Part shown: positions 51,680 through 59,941 of the stretch, one piece after another
Layout: every line of letters begins with the position of its first letter
Numbering within the stretch: position 1 is the stretch's first letter
From: Paludibacter sp963678465
GTDB taxonomy: Bacteria > Bacteroidota > Bacteroidia > Bacteroidales > Paludibacteraceae
Direction: 5' to 3'
Assembly (NCBI GenBank): GCA_963678465.1
Contig: OY782858.1
Coordinates: 2,914,001 to 2,978,000 of the forward strand
Length of the DNA: 64,000 nucleotides
Notes under the pieces: model-generated
Databases searched by the model: none
What the model was told of the DNA's origin: nothing
What the model saw: the letters and a program-made list of their open reading frames with translations, nothing else
Translations under genes and position numbers: made by a program

Positions 51680-52498
51680 TTAATAAAGCAATCCTATTAC
51701 CCACAAACTCAGTCGATCAGGCAGGCGGTTGAACAACCAGCAGAAGAATTTATACTGAATGCCGGGAATAACAACAGCGTTCATTTTTGTTCTTTCAATT
51801 TGTCGGAGTATGTTTTTGGATATAAGCTCGGGCGCCATTCCGTTTTGTTCGTCTTTTTCCATTTTTCCTACCGATGTTTTCATTTTTTGATAATAAACCG
51901 AAGTGGATATTTGCGATTTTTCGGTGTATTTTCGGGCAGAAGTGAAGTCTGTTTTGGTATCGCCCGGAAGTACAGTGCAGCATTGAATACCAAAAGGTTT
52001 TACTTCGAGCGAAAGGGCTTTCATAAAAACAAGCAGCGCTGATTTTACTGAAGAATATAAAGCCTGAAAAGGTATGGGAATAACACCTGCAACCGACGAA
52101 ATAGTGATAATTTTTCCGTATCCCTGCGTGCGAAAAACAGGAAGAGAGGCTTGTATGGTTTTGTAAACACCAAAAAAATTGGTTTCGAACTGATAACGCG
52201 CTTCATCAACTGAGGTATCTTCTATGGCTCCGGCAATGCCATTTCCTGCATTACAAATCAGTACATCGAGTTTGCCGTTTTCAGTAACAATACGATTGAT
52301 AACTGCCATAATTTGGTCTTCGTTGTTTACATCCATTATTACAGGAATAATTTCACCCTTTCCTTGTGGAGCTTTCTGAGCTGTGCCACCCCGACGCGAG
52401 GCACCATACACTTTATTGCCGTGCTGCATGAGCATTTCGGCTGTTGCTTTTCCTATTCCGGCGCTGGCTCCTGTTAAAAGTACAATTTGTTGATTCAT
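51680..52498 (-). CDS. Short-chain dehydrogenase/reductase
   Basis: The 272-residue protein has the classical SDR cofactor motif TGASAGIGKA at residues 9-18, with ASRRGG as a possible NADP-binding arginine cluster, NAGNG near 85-89, and the catalytic YSSVK near residues 153-157 after a Ser in TISSVAG. Substrate is unknown. It is divergent from an AraC regulator gene, with a perfect inverted repeat between them, and has a TATATTTG -7 box at 52526-52519. It may belong to a small stress or electrophile-response group with pirin and DoxX. Confidence 0.88.
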   Translation of the reverse strand: MNQQIVLLTGASAGIGKATAEMLMQHGNKVYGASRRGGTAQKAPQGKGEIIPVIMDVNNEDQIMAVINRIVTENGKLDVLICNAGNGIAGAIEDTSVDEARYQFETNFFGVYKTIQASLPVFRTQGYGKIITISSVAGVIPIPFQALYSSVKSALLVFMKALSLEVKPFGIQCCTVLPGDTKTDFTSARKYTEKSQISTSVYYQKMKTSVGKMEKDEQNGMAPELISKNILRQIERTKMNAVVIPGIQYKFFCWLFNRLPDRLSLWVIGLLY

Positions 52499-52576
52499 TT
52501 TAATTGATTTTTAAAGTGCAAATATATACTTTCTGAGTCGTATGATTTTAAAAAGCTAAAAAAACATCTTTTATTT

Positions 52577-52605
52577 TAAACAATTTCACCATAAATAATT
52601 GTTTA
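52577..52605. promoter_or_regulatory. Inverted repeat in the SDR-AraC divergent region
   Basis: TAAACAATT (52577-52585) and AATTGTTTA (52597-52605) are perfect 9-base arms with an 11-base spacer, 27 bases before the AraC gene start. This is a plausible operator for that regulator. Confidence 0.5.
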
Positions 52606-52631
52606 TAGAATAAAAATCAACAAATACAGCA

Positions 52632-53516
52632 ATGGCTCACAATCAAATTAAGACTTATACTTTTGCCGAAAGTGGAATTGATAATGGTATGTTTACCCTC
52701 AAATCCATGAAAGATATTTATTACAGTAGCAATGGAGAATCCGATTCGCCACACCGACACGATTATTATGCTATTATTTTTATTGAACAGGGAGAAGGAA
52801 TTCATTTTGTTGATTTTAAAGAATATATAATAGAGAATAACAGCATATATTTTATTCTACCGGGTCAGATGCATCAGGTTAAACTAAGTGCCGAGCCCAA
52901 AGGTTGGGTAATGACTTTTACCGAAGAATTTCTTATTGCCAATTCTATTCCGGATAAATTAATCAACGATATTTATCTTTTCAATGATTATGGTCAATCC
53001 CCTCCCCTATCCATTAACGAAACGCAATTACCGATTTATCAAAATATTGTGTCGCAAATAGAATTGTTTTCCAATTCACTTGAAAGTTACACACTCGAAG
53101 CAGTTGGTTCGTTGGTAAAACTTTTTCTTATTCAGAGCAATAACCATTGTTCCTTACAAAAAATAAATAATCCGCAGTTTTTGGAAACTACCAATCATTT
53201 GCTGCGATCGTTCAAACAATTGCTCAATAAACACTATGCAACAAAGCATATGGTTGCTGATTATGCCGATATGCTTGCGGTAACGTCGGACTACCTGAAT
53301 AAAACGGTGAAAAGTATAACCGGAAAATCGGCCAAAGAACATATTCAGAGCAAACTTATTACCGAAGCCAAGCGCACATTGCTTTTCAGTTCGCTGAGCA
53401 ATAAAGAATTATCCTACGAATTGGGTTTCGACGAATCTGCACATTTTAATAATTTTTTCAAAAAAACTACCGGCCTCACTCCTACCGAATTCCGTGTTTC
53501 GGCAAGATTGTCCTGA
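52632..53516 (+). CDS. AraC-family transcriptional regulator
   Basis: A 294-residue protein with an N-terminal cupin-like sensor (SPHRHDYYAIIFIEQGEGIHFVDF near residues 35-58, then FILPGQMHQV) and a C-terminal AraC double helix-turn-helix (TKHMVADYADMLAVTSDYLNKTVKSITGKSAKEHI and LSYELGFDESAHFNNFFKKTTGLTPTEFR). The divergent SDR gene is the likely target, and the pirin and DoxX genes downstream on the same strand might also respond. The effector is unknown. Confidence 0.9.
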   Translation: MAHNQIKTYTFAESGIDNGMFTLKSMKDIYYSSNGESDSPHRHDYYAIIFIEQGEGIHFVDFKEYIIENNSIYFILPGQMHQVKLSAEPKGWVMTFTEEFLIANSIPDKLINDIYLFNDYGQSPPLSINETQLPIYQNIVSQIELFSNSLESYTLEAVGSLVKLFLIQSNNHCSLQKINNPQFLETTNHLLRSFKQLLNKHYATKHMVADYADMLAVTSDYLNKTVKSITGKSAKEHIQSKLITEAKRTLLFSSLSNKELSYELGFDESAHFNNFFKKTTGLTPTEFRVSARLS

Positions 53517-53568
53517 TTTTTGCAATTCTACACCTGATTTCTTTACTTTTCGTGCATTATTGTCACTG

Positions 53569-53576
53569 TATCTTTG
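53569..53576 (+). promoter_or_regulatory. -7 box of the pirin gene
   Basis: TATCTTTG, a full match to TAnnTTTG, lies 35 bases before the chosen pirin start. No clear TTTG is seen at -33. This box also argues against the earlier in-frame ATG at 53552, which would be upstream of the transcript start. Confidence 0.55.
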
Positions 53577-53611
53577 CACTATCAAAAAACGAACAAGTAA
53601 AAACAGGTAAA

Positions 53612-54322
53612 ATGAAAACAATTATTCATAAAGCAGAAACACGCGGACATGCCAATCATGGTTGGCTCAATACGCATCATACCTTTAGTTTTGCCAATTA
53701 TTATAACCCCGAACGGGTACATTTCGGTGCACTGCGTGTGCTCAACGACGACTGGATAGCCGGTGGCGAAGGTTTTGGAAAACATCCGCACGACAATATG
53801 GAAATAATAACTATTCCATTAAAAGGCGCAGTTGAACATCAGGATAGTATGGGAAATAAGGGCATTATCAATGCCGGCGAAATACAGGTAATGAGCGCAG
53901 GAACAGGAATTTTTCACAGCGAATACAACGCTGATAAAAACAAAGAATTGGAATTGCTGCAAATTTGGGTTTTTTCTGACAAAAAGAACGTAACTCCACG
54001 TTATCAGCAAATGTCGCTTGCCGATTTGCAGAAACCAAATGAACTCTACCAAATTCTTTCGCCCAACTCCGATGATGCAGGTGTGTGGATTCACCAGCAA
54101 GCCTGGTTTCAGCTTGGCGATTTATCGGCTGGGAAGAGCGTAAATTATAAGCTTAATAAAAAAGAATCGGGTGTTTATGTTTTTGTAATTGAAGGCGAAG
54201 CTTCGATTGCCGACAAGACTCTAAAACGGAGAGATGGATTGGGAATTTGGGAAACGGATGAGTTTCAAATCGTATCGTCAACCGACAGTAAAATATTAAT
54301 TATGGAAATACCCATGAACTGA
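53612..54322 (+). CDS. Pirin family protein (YhaK/YhhW-like bicupin)
   Basis: The chosen ATG at 53612 (MKTIIHKAETRGHANHGWLNTHHTFSFANYY) gives 236 residues, the usual length. The metal-binding pirin motif is visible in GKHPHDNMEIITIPLKGAVEHQDSMG, with metal-ligating His residues and a Glu in GIFHSEYNADK. Pirins bind Fe in an N-terminal cupin; some oxidise quercetin, and others serve as redox sensors. It is followed 59 bases later by DoxX, forming a likely transcription unit that ends at the terminator at 54871. Confidence 0.92.
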   Translation: MKTIIHKAETRGHANHGWLNTHHTFSFANYYNPERVHFGALRVLNDDWIAGGEGFGKHPHDNMEIITIPLKGAVEHQDSMGNKGIINAGEIQVMSAGTGIFHSEYNADKNKELELLQIWVFSDKKNVTPRYQQMSLADLQKPNELYQILSPNSDDAGVWIHQQAWFQLGDLSAGKSVNYKLNKKESGVYVFVIEGEASIADKTLKRRDGLGIWETDEFQIVSSTDSKILIMEIPMN

Positions 54323-54381
54323 TAATACTCATTCAAATAGTTGAAAAATAAAACATTATAAAAAATAAAAAAAACAGAATT

Positions 54382-54843
54382 ATGAATACATTAGTAAATA
54401 AATTTTTTGCAACAGACTCAAATAACTGGTCTTTATTAGTATCGCGTTTGGCATTAGGAATTGTGATTTTACCTCACGGTATGCAAAAAGCATTAGGCTC
54501 GTTTGGCGGGTATGGGTTCGAAGCTACACTTGGAGCTTTTACAGGTATGGGGATGCCCATGTTACTTGGAGTTTTGGTTATATTGGCCGAATTCGTAGGA
54601 GCAATTGGTGTTTTGCTTGGAGCAGGTACACGTTTTATGGCTTTCTCTATTTTCCTTACTTTGGGTGGAGCCATGTTTCTTGGAGGGCATGTGAATAACG
54701 GTTTCTTTATGAACTGGTTTGGTGCTCAGGCAGGTGAAGGAATGGAGTATTTTATACTTGTCATTGGTTTATCTATTGCTTTAATGATAGGTGGAAGTGG
54801 TAAATTTTCGGTAGACAACCTGATTTCCAAAAAATTGAAATAA
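54382..54843 (+). CDS. DoxX family membrane protein
   Basis: A 153-residue protein with four transmembrane helices and the DoxX opening LLVSRLALGIVILPHGMQKALGSFGG. DoxX proteins are thought to take part in quinone- or thiol-linked stress responses, and they often neighbour pirin, as here. No cofactor motif is evident. A strong terminator follows within 30 bases. Confidence 0.9.
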   Translation: MNTLVNKFFATDSNNWSLLVSRLALGIVILPHGMQKALGSFGGYGFEATLGAFTGMGMPMLLGVLVILAEFVGAIGVLLGAGTRFMAFSIFLTLGGAMFLGGHVNNGFFMNWFGAQAGEGMEYFILVIGLSIALMIGGSGKFSVDNLISKKLK

Positions 54844-54869
54844 AACCAACAAAACATAGATTTTTTTAT

Positions 54870-54910
54870 AACCGATTCTGTTTCATTCCGAAGCAGAGTC
54901 GGTTTTTTTT
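54870..54910 (+). terminator. Terminator after doxX
   Basis: ACCGATTCTG (54871-54880) pairs with CAGAGTCGGT (54894-54903) with one internal mismatch pair, then eight T follow. Confidence 0.85.
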
Positions 54911-54946
54911 GTGCATATTTGCAACCGTAAAAAAATAAGGCAACAA

Positions 54947-55924
54947 ATGAAAGTACTTGTAACAGGAGCAAACGGATTGTTGGGGCATCATGTGGTGATG
55001 CAACTTCAAAAAGCGCATCATGACATCAGAATAATCTTGAGAGGGAGTCGTGATATTTATTTTGATATGACTAATATTGAGTCAGTAGGAGGAAATTTTA
55101 CTGATTACGAATCGCTTAAAATGGCTGCTGATGGTTGCGATGCCATTATTCATATAGCTGCCGTGACATCAACTAATTTGCTTCATTATGAGGATTACAG
55201 GAAAGTAAATGTGGACGGAGTAGCCAATGTTATAAAAGTTGCCAACGAATTAAATATCAATCGTCTTGTCTTTGTGAGTACTGCCAATACGATAGGCTAT
55301 GGAAGCGAAAAACAGTTGGCAACAGAAGATGATCCGATGGCGTTTCCGTTTTCGAAATCATTTTATGCCCAAAGCAAAGTGGAAGCCGAAAAGCTTTTTA
55401 AAGAAGCATCCAGGAAGCCAGGCAGGCATGTAATTATCATTCATCCAACCTTTATGATTGGTGCTTATGATACTAAACCGAGTTCGGGTAAGCTTATGTT
55501 GATGGCTTATCGTAAAAGAATCATGTTTGTTCCTTCGGGCGGTAAAAATTTCGTAGCTACAAGCGATGTGGCTTCAGCAGTTTGTAATGCACTGACGGAT
55601 GGAAAAAATGGAGAACATTATCTGGCTTCGGGTATAAATCTTTCTTTTAAAGAATTTTATTTATTGCAAAGCAGGGTAGGGGAATATCGGCAAAAATTGA
55701 TTGTGTTGCCCGATTTTATTCTTGAAATGGCCGGAAAAGCCGGAGATTTCATTAGGTTGCTCGGAATAAAAACTGATGTGTGCAGTATGAATATACATCA
55801 GCTTTTAGTACGTGAATACTATTCAAATAAGAAAGCGCGCGCTGAATTAAAAATGCCTCAAAAATCGCTTGATATAGCAATTTTAGAGGCACTGGATTGG
55901 GTTCGAATAAATAAAAAATTTTAA
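54947..55924 (+). CDS. NAD-dependent epimerase/dehydratase (extended SDR)
   Basis: Starting at ATG 54947, the 325-residue product opens MKVLVTGANGLLGHHVVMQL, with the TGANGLLG dinucleotide-binding motif. Further SDR blocks are AAVTSTNLLHYEDYRKVNVDGVANV and the active-site YAQSKVEAEKLF. It resembles dihydroflavonol-4-reductase-like members of the family. Substrate is unknown. A CATATTTG box (close to a -7 box) lies 28 bases upstream. It is convergent with the cyclo-ligase gene, 21 bases away. Confidence 0.88.
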   Translation: MKVLVTGANGLLGHHVVMQLQKAHHDIRIILRGSRDIYFDMTNIESVGGNFTDYESLKMAADGCDAIIHIAAVTSTNLLHYEDYRKVNVDGVANVIKVANELNINRLVFVSTANTIGYGSEKQLATEDDPMAFPFSKSFYAQSKVEAEKLFKEASRKPGRHVIIIHPTFMIGAYDTKPSSGKLMLMAYRKRIMFVPSGGKNFVATSDVASAVCNALTDGKNGEHYLASGINLSFKEFYLLQSRVGEYRQKLIVLPDFILEMAGKAGDFIRLLGIKTDVCSMNIHQLLVREYYSNKKARAELKMPQKSLDIAILEALDWVRINKKF

Positions 55925-55945
55925 TTATCTAATGGATTATCGTAT

Positions 55946-56542
55946 TTATTCTATTAAAATTGAATTTGTTACAACTTTGTCCATTTTTATATCAAACGAA
56001 TCGATAGGAATGCTTTCCAACAACTGAAAATCGAAGCACACACCAATTTTCACTATTCTTTTATTGATAAAATATCTGTCATAGTATCCTTTTCCCCGAC
56101 CAAGTCGGCTCTTATCTCTGTCAAAAGCCACCCCCGGAACAATAACCAAATCAATCGAATTCAGATATTCTTTCTGAACATCCGGTTCCCAGATACCCAA
56201 ACTTCCCTGTTTAAGTTCTTCTTTTGTAGAGAAAGGCTTTATGAGCATGTCTTCGCCTTTAACGACCGGAAGCAACATTGTTTTTTTCTTGCTCCACCGA
56301 ATAATAAAATTGTGAGTAGGCAATTCATCTGGCATCGACCAATAAATCATTACACTACGAGCATTTTCAAATTCAGGTAATGCTTCAATTTTTTCAAAAA
56401 CATTAGCTGCTTCAATTTCTTTTTCTTTGTCGGTGAGTTGTTGCTTTTTCTTCCTGATTTTTTCTCTGATTATTTCTTTTTCCGAAATTACATTGTTTTT
56501 TTTCTCAAACAGATAGCCGATAAGTGATTGTAGTTTACCCAT
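55946..56542 (-). CDS. 5-formyltetrahydrofolate cyclo-ligase
   Basis: A 198-residue member of the MTHFS family, with the family motif FDRDKSRLGRGKGYYDRYF near residues 135-153 and the nucleotide-binding basic helix EKIRKKKQQLTDKEKE near 27-42. It converts 5-formyl-THF to 5,10-methenyl-THF with ATP. The N-terminus has about 20 residues more than usual before the first conserved helix, possibly an upstream start artefact, but no better in-frame ATG precedes the helix. Confidence 0.92.
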   Translation of the reverse strand: MGKLQSLIGYLFEKKNNVISEKEIIREKIRKKKQQLTDKEKEIEAANVFEKIEALPEFENARSVMIYWSMPDELPTHNFIIRWSKKKTMLLPVVKGEDMLIKPFSTKEELKQGSLGIWEPDVQKEYLNSIDLVIVPGVAFDRDKSRLGRGKGYYDRYFINKRIVKIGVCFDFQLLESIPIDSFDIKMDKVVTNSILIE

Positions 56543-57045
56543 AATATAAATTTTAAGTTATGTATTAAAGTAGATGGTTTATGGTAATTGCAATTATAGC
56601 TTCGATATATTTTTAACTAATTTAGATATTTCATCGTCTGGTTTTCTTGGCTAAGCTCATGCTAATTTAGATAAATTTTTATTTTCATCATAGATATGTA
56701 ACGGTTTTTGCAATAAAACTGTTCTCTTTTGTTGTTTTTAAGTGAATTTTTTTTTCGAAAAACTTCAACACATCGGTAAATAAATAAAAAATCATTTGTT
56801 TTTTATATTTATATATTTTACAAATTAAATAAAAATATATTGAATAAATATGCTTATATATAACAAAAACAATATTATTTGCTTTTTATTGTTAAATAAC
56901 GTCTTTATATAAAAAAAATATACCACTAAAATATAATTTTTTTTTGAAGAATGCATTTTATTATCAATACATTGTTTATTTTTGAGCCAACTTATTATTT
57001 CTAATGGTTTTGTATTTAAAGTAATCATACTTAAATCAGCAAGAA
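56543..57045. other. 503-base AT-rich gap
   Basis: Very A/T-rich DNA, with long A and T runs between 56750 and 56960. I find no gene, RNA or clear repeat. One 67-codon reverse frame (57028-56825) is low-complexity and probably chance. Promoters for the genes on both sides are not distinct. Confidence 0.5.
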
Positions 57046-57870
57046 ATGAAAAAATTAATTATTTTTTTCTTTTTGTGTTCTGAAATCGTATTTGCTGTTG
57101 CTCAGGTTGCTCCTATTGTCCCTACAACTACAGCTGTTGCAAATGCATCAGTGGCCGATTCCCGGCATTGGTCTGCATTTAGTAATCCGGCCAGCATTGG
57201 TTATGTGTCGGCCATAAACTTTGGTTTCCAATACGAAAATCGCTTTTTTCTTTCCGAATTATCAACCAAAAGTATTGACTTTGTGCTTCCCTCAAGGTTG
57301 ATGAGTACTGGTATTTCAGCTTCTTATTTTGGATACTCGCTCTACAACGAAATTATGTTGGGAATTGGATTTTCACGTAACTTTTCTGATAAGTTTTCAC
57401 TTGGCGTTCAGCTCGATTATTACGCAGCTTACTTTGCTGCATCAGATAAGTATTACGGAGCGTTTTTTCCACAGATAGGATTGAACGCCAGTCTTACGCC
57501 CGATTTCCATTTGGGTTTTTCTACGTTCAATCCTTTTCAATCAATCATAAAATCCGTCGATACTTCTAAACGGATACCTTCTGTTTTTAGTCTGGGTGTT
57601 GAGTATTATTTATCGCCCGAACTGAATTTTAAAGCACAGGTGGATAAGGAAATAAGTAGTAGCTTCAGAACAGCGCTTGGTGCCGAGTACTCATTGCTCA
57701 ATTTTCTTACTGTAAAAGCCGGAGCGTATCACATCGATTATCTTGTTCCTTGTTTTGGATTCAGTGCCGATTTTGCTTCTTTCTCTTTCAATTTAAATAC
57801 CGAACTACATCCATTATTGGGTTTAGTTTCGATGGCTTCTGTTCGATATTTTTTCAAAAAAAATAAGTAA
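57046..57870 (+). CDS. PorV/PorQ-like outer-membrane barrel protein
   Basis: The 274-residue protein has a signal peptide (cleavage near AVAQ), then repeated amphipathic beta-strands. The opening VADSRHWSAFSNPASIGYVSAINFGFQYEN, with an SNPAS motif, is like UPF0164/PorV barrels of the FadL type. Such proteins take part in type IX secretion or transport hydrophobic compounds. A specific role is not readable. The helix-hairpin-helix protein gene follows 15 bases later, suggesting that the two act together. Confidence 0.7.
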   Translation: MKKLIIFFFLCSEIVFAVAQVAPIVPTTTAVANASVADSRHWSAFSNPASIGYVSAINFGFQYENRFFLSELSTKSIDFVLPSRLMSTGISASYFGYSLYNEIMLGIGFSRNFSDKFSLGVQLDYYAAYFAASDKYYGAFFPQIGLNASLTPDFHLGFSTFNPFQSIIKSVDTSKRIPSVFSLGVEYYLSPELNFKAQVDKEISSSFRTALGAEYSLLNFLTVKAGAYHIDYLVPCFGFSADFASFSFNLNTELHPLLGLVSMASVRYFFKKNK

Positions 57871-57885
57871 CATTTACTTGTGGTT

Positions 57886-59934
57886 ATGAAGTTGGTGGCC
57901 TTACAGTTGGTAGCATTGATTTGTTTGCTTTTAACGGGTTTAAAAGCACAGGACAAAACAATTGTGACCGATCAATTCATTGCCGATATTTTTGAACAGT
58001 ACTCTGCCGAAACAGAGGAAGAAATGGATTTTGAAGCTTTTTACGAAGAGTTAATGGAATTGGCTGAGAGTCCTATTTTTCTTAACTCAGCCACCAAAGA
58101 ACAACTCGAAAAACTTCCTTTTTTATCGGATATACAGATTGAAAATATTTTAAGTTATAGGTACAGTTTTGGGTCTTTCAACAGTCTTTTTGAATTACAA
58201 TTGATTGATGGTCTCGATATGACGGATATTCGTAGGATGCTTCCTTTTGTGGTGTTGGGGGAAAGCCAACTAAAAACGAAGAAAATTTACAAGAACGATC
58301 TTTTGAAATATGGTAAAAATCAAGTATTATTAAGATTTGATAAGGGCATAGAGCCTAAAGCTGGTTATCAATTCATTGACTGTGAAACAGGAAGCGTTTA
58401 TTTGGGATCTTCTTTGTATAACTCAGTTAAATATCAATACAGATTCAAAGATAGAATTAAGCTTGGGTTGACGATGGAAAAAGATGCCGGCGAGCAATTT
58501 GCGGGCAATACTCACAAAGGTTACGATTTTTATTCGTTTCATGCACAACTGAACGATATTGCAGGTTTTAAAACTATAGTTGTAGGCGATTTTCGCGCCT
58601 CTTTTGGTCAGGGACTTGTACTAGGATCGGCTTTCGGTATGGGAAAATCGTCCTATGTCTTAAAAATAAACACAGCCGCAAGTGGGCTTAAAAAATACAG
58701 TTCGACCAACGAAAGCAGCTATTTTAGGGGTTTAGGAGCAACAATTAAGTTCGGGAGACTTGATTTGACCGCATTTTACTCGAATAAAAATATTGATGCC
58801 GATACTGTTGGAGGCAATTTTCAGAGCATTTACAAAACCGGACTACACAGAACGACATCCGAATTCGAAAAAAGAGCGACTGTGAAAGAGCAAATTGCAG
58901 GGTTGAATACTTCATTAACCTTCAGAAATGCTCAGGTAGGTTTTACGTTTGTTCATACTCGTTTTAATCAAAGCCTTACTCCCGAATTAAGTACATATAA
59001 CCATTTTTATTTTGAAGGCAATAAACAGTCTACAGGAGGAATACATTACCGTGCAAGATGGCATAAATTTAATTTTTTCGGCGAAAATGCTGTGTCCGAA
59101 AAATGGTCGATGGCTACAATTAACGGTTTGTCTTTTTCGCCCCATTCGCAAGTAAGTTTGGTTATTTTACAGCGTTATTTTTCGCCTGAGTACGACACTT
59201 TTTATGCCAACACTTTTTCGGAAAGCAGCAGGGTGAACAACGAGAGTGGCATTTATTTGGGAACCGAAATCCGACCATATAAAAGATGGAAAATTGCAGC
59301 TTATGCCGACAGCTATCATTTTCCGTGGCCAAAATTCGGCGTAGATGCACCTTCGCTGGGGCAGGACTATTTGTTTCAGCTTGATTTTATGGCCCGAAAA
59401 GATTTGACAATGTTTTGGAGAATAAAGTACGAAGAAAAGATGATAAATAATTCCACTGGCGATAACATTATGTCTTTGATAGTTCCCCTACAGAAGGCAT
59501 CATTTCGGTACCAACTGAGCTATTCCTATCGTGGTTTCAGCTGTCGCAATATAATTGAAGGAAATATGACGCAAAAAGGGAATTCAGGCTATAAATATGG
59601 AGTTACAGCACTACAGGATGTTTCGTATACCTTTAGTAATATGCCTTTAAAGATAGATGTAAGGTATCAGTTTTTTGATGCTGTTGACTACGACAATCGT
59701 TTCTACTCTTACGAAAAGGATGTTCTGTATGCGTTTTCAATACCAATGTACTACGGCAAGGGAAGCCGGTATTATCTGAATTTGAAATATGACCTGACCA
59801 ACAGCATTTCGCTGTGGTGTAAATACGCACAAACAGTTTATGCCGACGGCCGCGAAAGCATTAGTTCAGGGAATGAAGAAATAAAAGGAAACAGGAAAAG
59901 CGATGTCCGGTTTATGTTACGATGGGAGTTTTAA
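57886..59934 (+). CDS. Helix-hairpin-helix protein with outer-membrane barrel-like body
   Basis: I take ATG 57886 (MKLVALQLVALICLLLTGLKAQ), 682 residues. After the signal peptide, residues 70-125 contain two ComEA-like helix-hairpin-helix units (LNSATKEQLEKLPFLSDIQIENILSYR and FNSLFELQLIDGLDMTDIRRMLPF). The remaining 530 residues are rich in aromatic alternating strands and end DVRFMLRWEF with a terminal Phe, as in outer-membrane barrels. A DNA-binding motif on an exported barrel hints at DNA handling at the surface, but this is inference. It converges with rodA, eight bases away. Confidence 0.75.
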   Translation: MKLVALQLVALICLLLTGLKAQDKTIVTDQFIADIFEQYSAETEEEMDFEAFYEELMELAESPIFLNSATKEQLEKLPFLSDIQIENILSYRYSFGSFNSLFELQLIDGLDMTDIRRMLPFVVLGESQLKTKKIYKNDLLKYGKNQVLLRFDKGIEPKAGYQFIDCETGSVYLGSSLYNSVKYQYRFKDRIKLGLTMEKDAGEQFAGNTHKGYDFYSFHAQLNDIAGFKTIVVGDFRASFGQGLVLGSAFGMGKSSYVLKINTAASGLKKYSSTNESSYFRGLGATIKFGRLDLTAFYSNKNIDADTVGGNFQSIYKTGLHRTTSEFEKRATVKEQIAGLNTSLTFRNAQVGFTFVHTRFNQSLTPELSTYNHFYFEGNKQSTGGIHYRARWHKFNFFGENAVSEKWSMATINGLSFSPHSQVSLVILQRYFSPEYDTFYANTFSESSRVNNESGIYLGTEIRPYKRWKIAAYADSYHFPWPKFGVDAPSLGQDYLFQLDFMARKDLTMFWRIKYEEKMINNSTGDNIMSLIVPLQKASFRYQLSYSYRGFSCRNIIEGNMTQKGNSGYKYGVTALQDVSYTFSNMPLKIDVRYQFFDAVDYDNRFYSYEKDVLYAFSIPMYYGKGSRYYLNLKYDLTNSISLWCKYAQTVYADGRESISSGNEEIKGNRKSDVRFMLRWEF

Positions 59935-59941
59935 ACCTGAA

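Noticed and set aside
53552..53611. 20-residue N-terminal extension of pirin
   Set aside because: The -7 box at 53569-53576 lies inside it, so it would not be transcribed in full.
56600..56660. Short reverse frame reading KPDDEISKLVKNISKL, possibly the end of a lost gene upstream of the cyclo-ligase
   Set aside because: Only 16 codons with stops just before; too short to assign.
56825..57028. 67-codon reverse open frame in the AT-rich gap
   Set aside because: Low-complexity composition follows the extreme A/T content; no ribosome-binding site or family resemblance.
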